From the NCBI RefSeq assembly GCF_020509005.1, contig NC_063015.1:1116001-1180000 (forward strand): a stretch of DNA of 64,000 bases, given 5' to 3'. Below, piece by piece: positions 63,851 through 64,000 of this stretch; the stretch's first letter is position 1; the number at the start of each line of letters is the position of its first letter. Origin of the DNA: Fulvia fulva (lineage: Eukaryota > Ascomycota > Dothideomycetes > Mycosphaerellales > Mycosphaerellaceae). Position numbers and translations under genes: made by a program. The notes under the pieces are model-generated. The model was not told the origin of the DNA. It saw only the letters and a program-made list of their open reading frames with translations, and did not search any database.

Positions 63851-64000
63851 TGTTTGCTCAGCATCTGCCAGCGCCGAAATGCTACAATCCTCCCCATCTC
63901 TGGGCTAAGGAACAGGGCATGGGCGGTTCACTCGTCTTTTGCAATAGAGGACGAGTGGCACGACAGCGTTGCGATGCTTCAAGACGCCATGACGAGGGAT
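63851..64000. other. 3' flank of the HET gene to window end
   Basis: Nothing supported. Confidence 0.4.

Overview
The window reads as nuclear DNA of a filamentous ascomycete, most likely a Dothideomycete (inference). Genes carry 50-110 bp GT-AG introns with CTRAC-like branch sites. The gene set is typical of plant-associated or saprotrophic moulds: epoxide hydrolase, laccase-like multicopper oxidase, secreted aldose epimerase, HET-domain protein, 2EXR-like protein and small secreted proteins. There are no bacterial operons, CRISPR arrays or convincing tRNAs.

Layout. 1-6.6 kb: the 3' part of an epoxide hydrolase, an inverted pair of lineage-specific paralogs, and an eroded coding tract between them. 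6.87-8.8 kb: a degenerate satellite of about 110 bp units. 9.57-11.03 kb: proline dehydrogenase (PUT1 type). 11-29 kb: a gene-poor island of decayed coding remnants and several independent repeat families built around short hairpins. 29-52.8 kb: an ordinary gene-dense segment holding four SprT-like metalloprotease relatives (two with a complete motif, one pseudoenzyme, one with an in-frame stop), PEX2, a trypsin-like protease, a secreted Cys protein with a GC-AG intron, a small coiled-coil gene whose ATG is assembled by splicing, an aldose 1-epimerase, a multicopper oxidase, an amidase, a LicD-family protein and a 2EXR-like protein. 52.8-59.2 kb: a second mosaic of decayed gene pieces, including broken RlpA-like double-psi beta-barrel genes, five same-strand copies of a 46-bp element (a sixth lies at 23.5 kb) and a 5.8S-rDNA-like scrap. 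59.2-64 kb: cytosolic phenylalanyl-tRNA synthetase alpha subunit and a HET-domain gene with two in-frame stops.

The most unusual signal is in the gene-poor island. Four unrelated repeat families there contain hairpins whose two arms change together between copies. The best case is a three-unit tandem at 27.07-27.73 kb with paired hairpins, the second always closed by a C(UNCG)G tetraloop. This could be a family of structured RNAs or dyad protein-binding sites. Quasi-palindrome correction during replication is the main alternative explanation.
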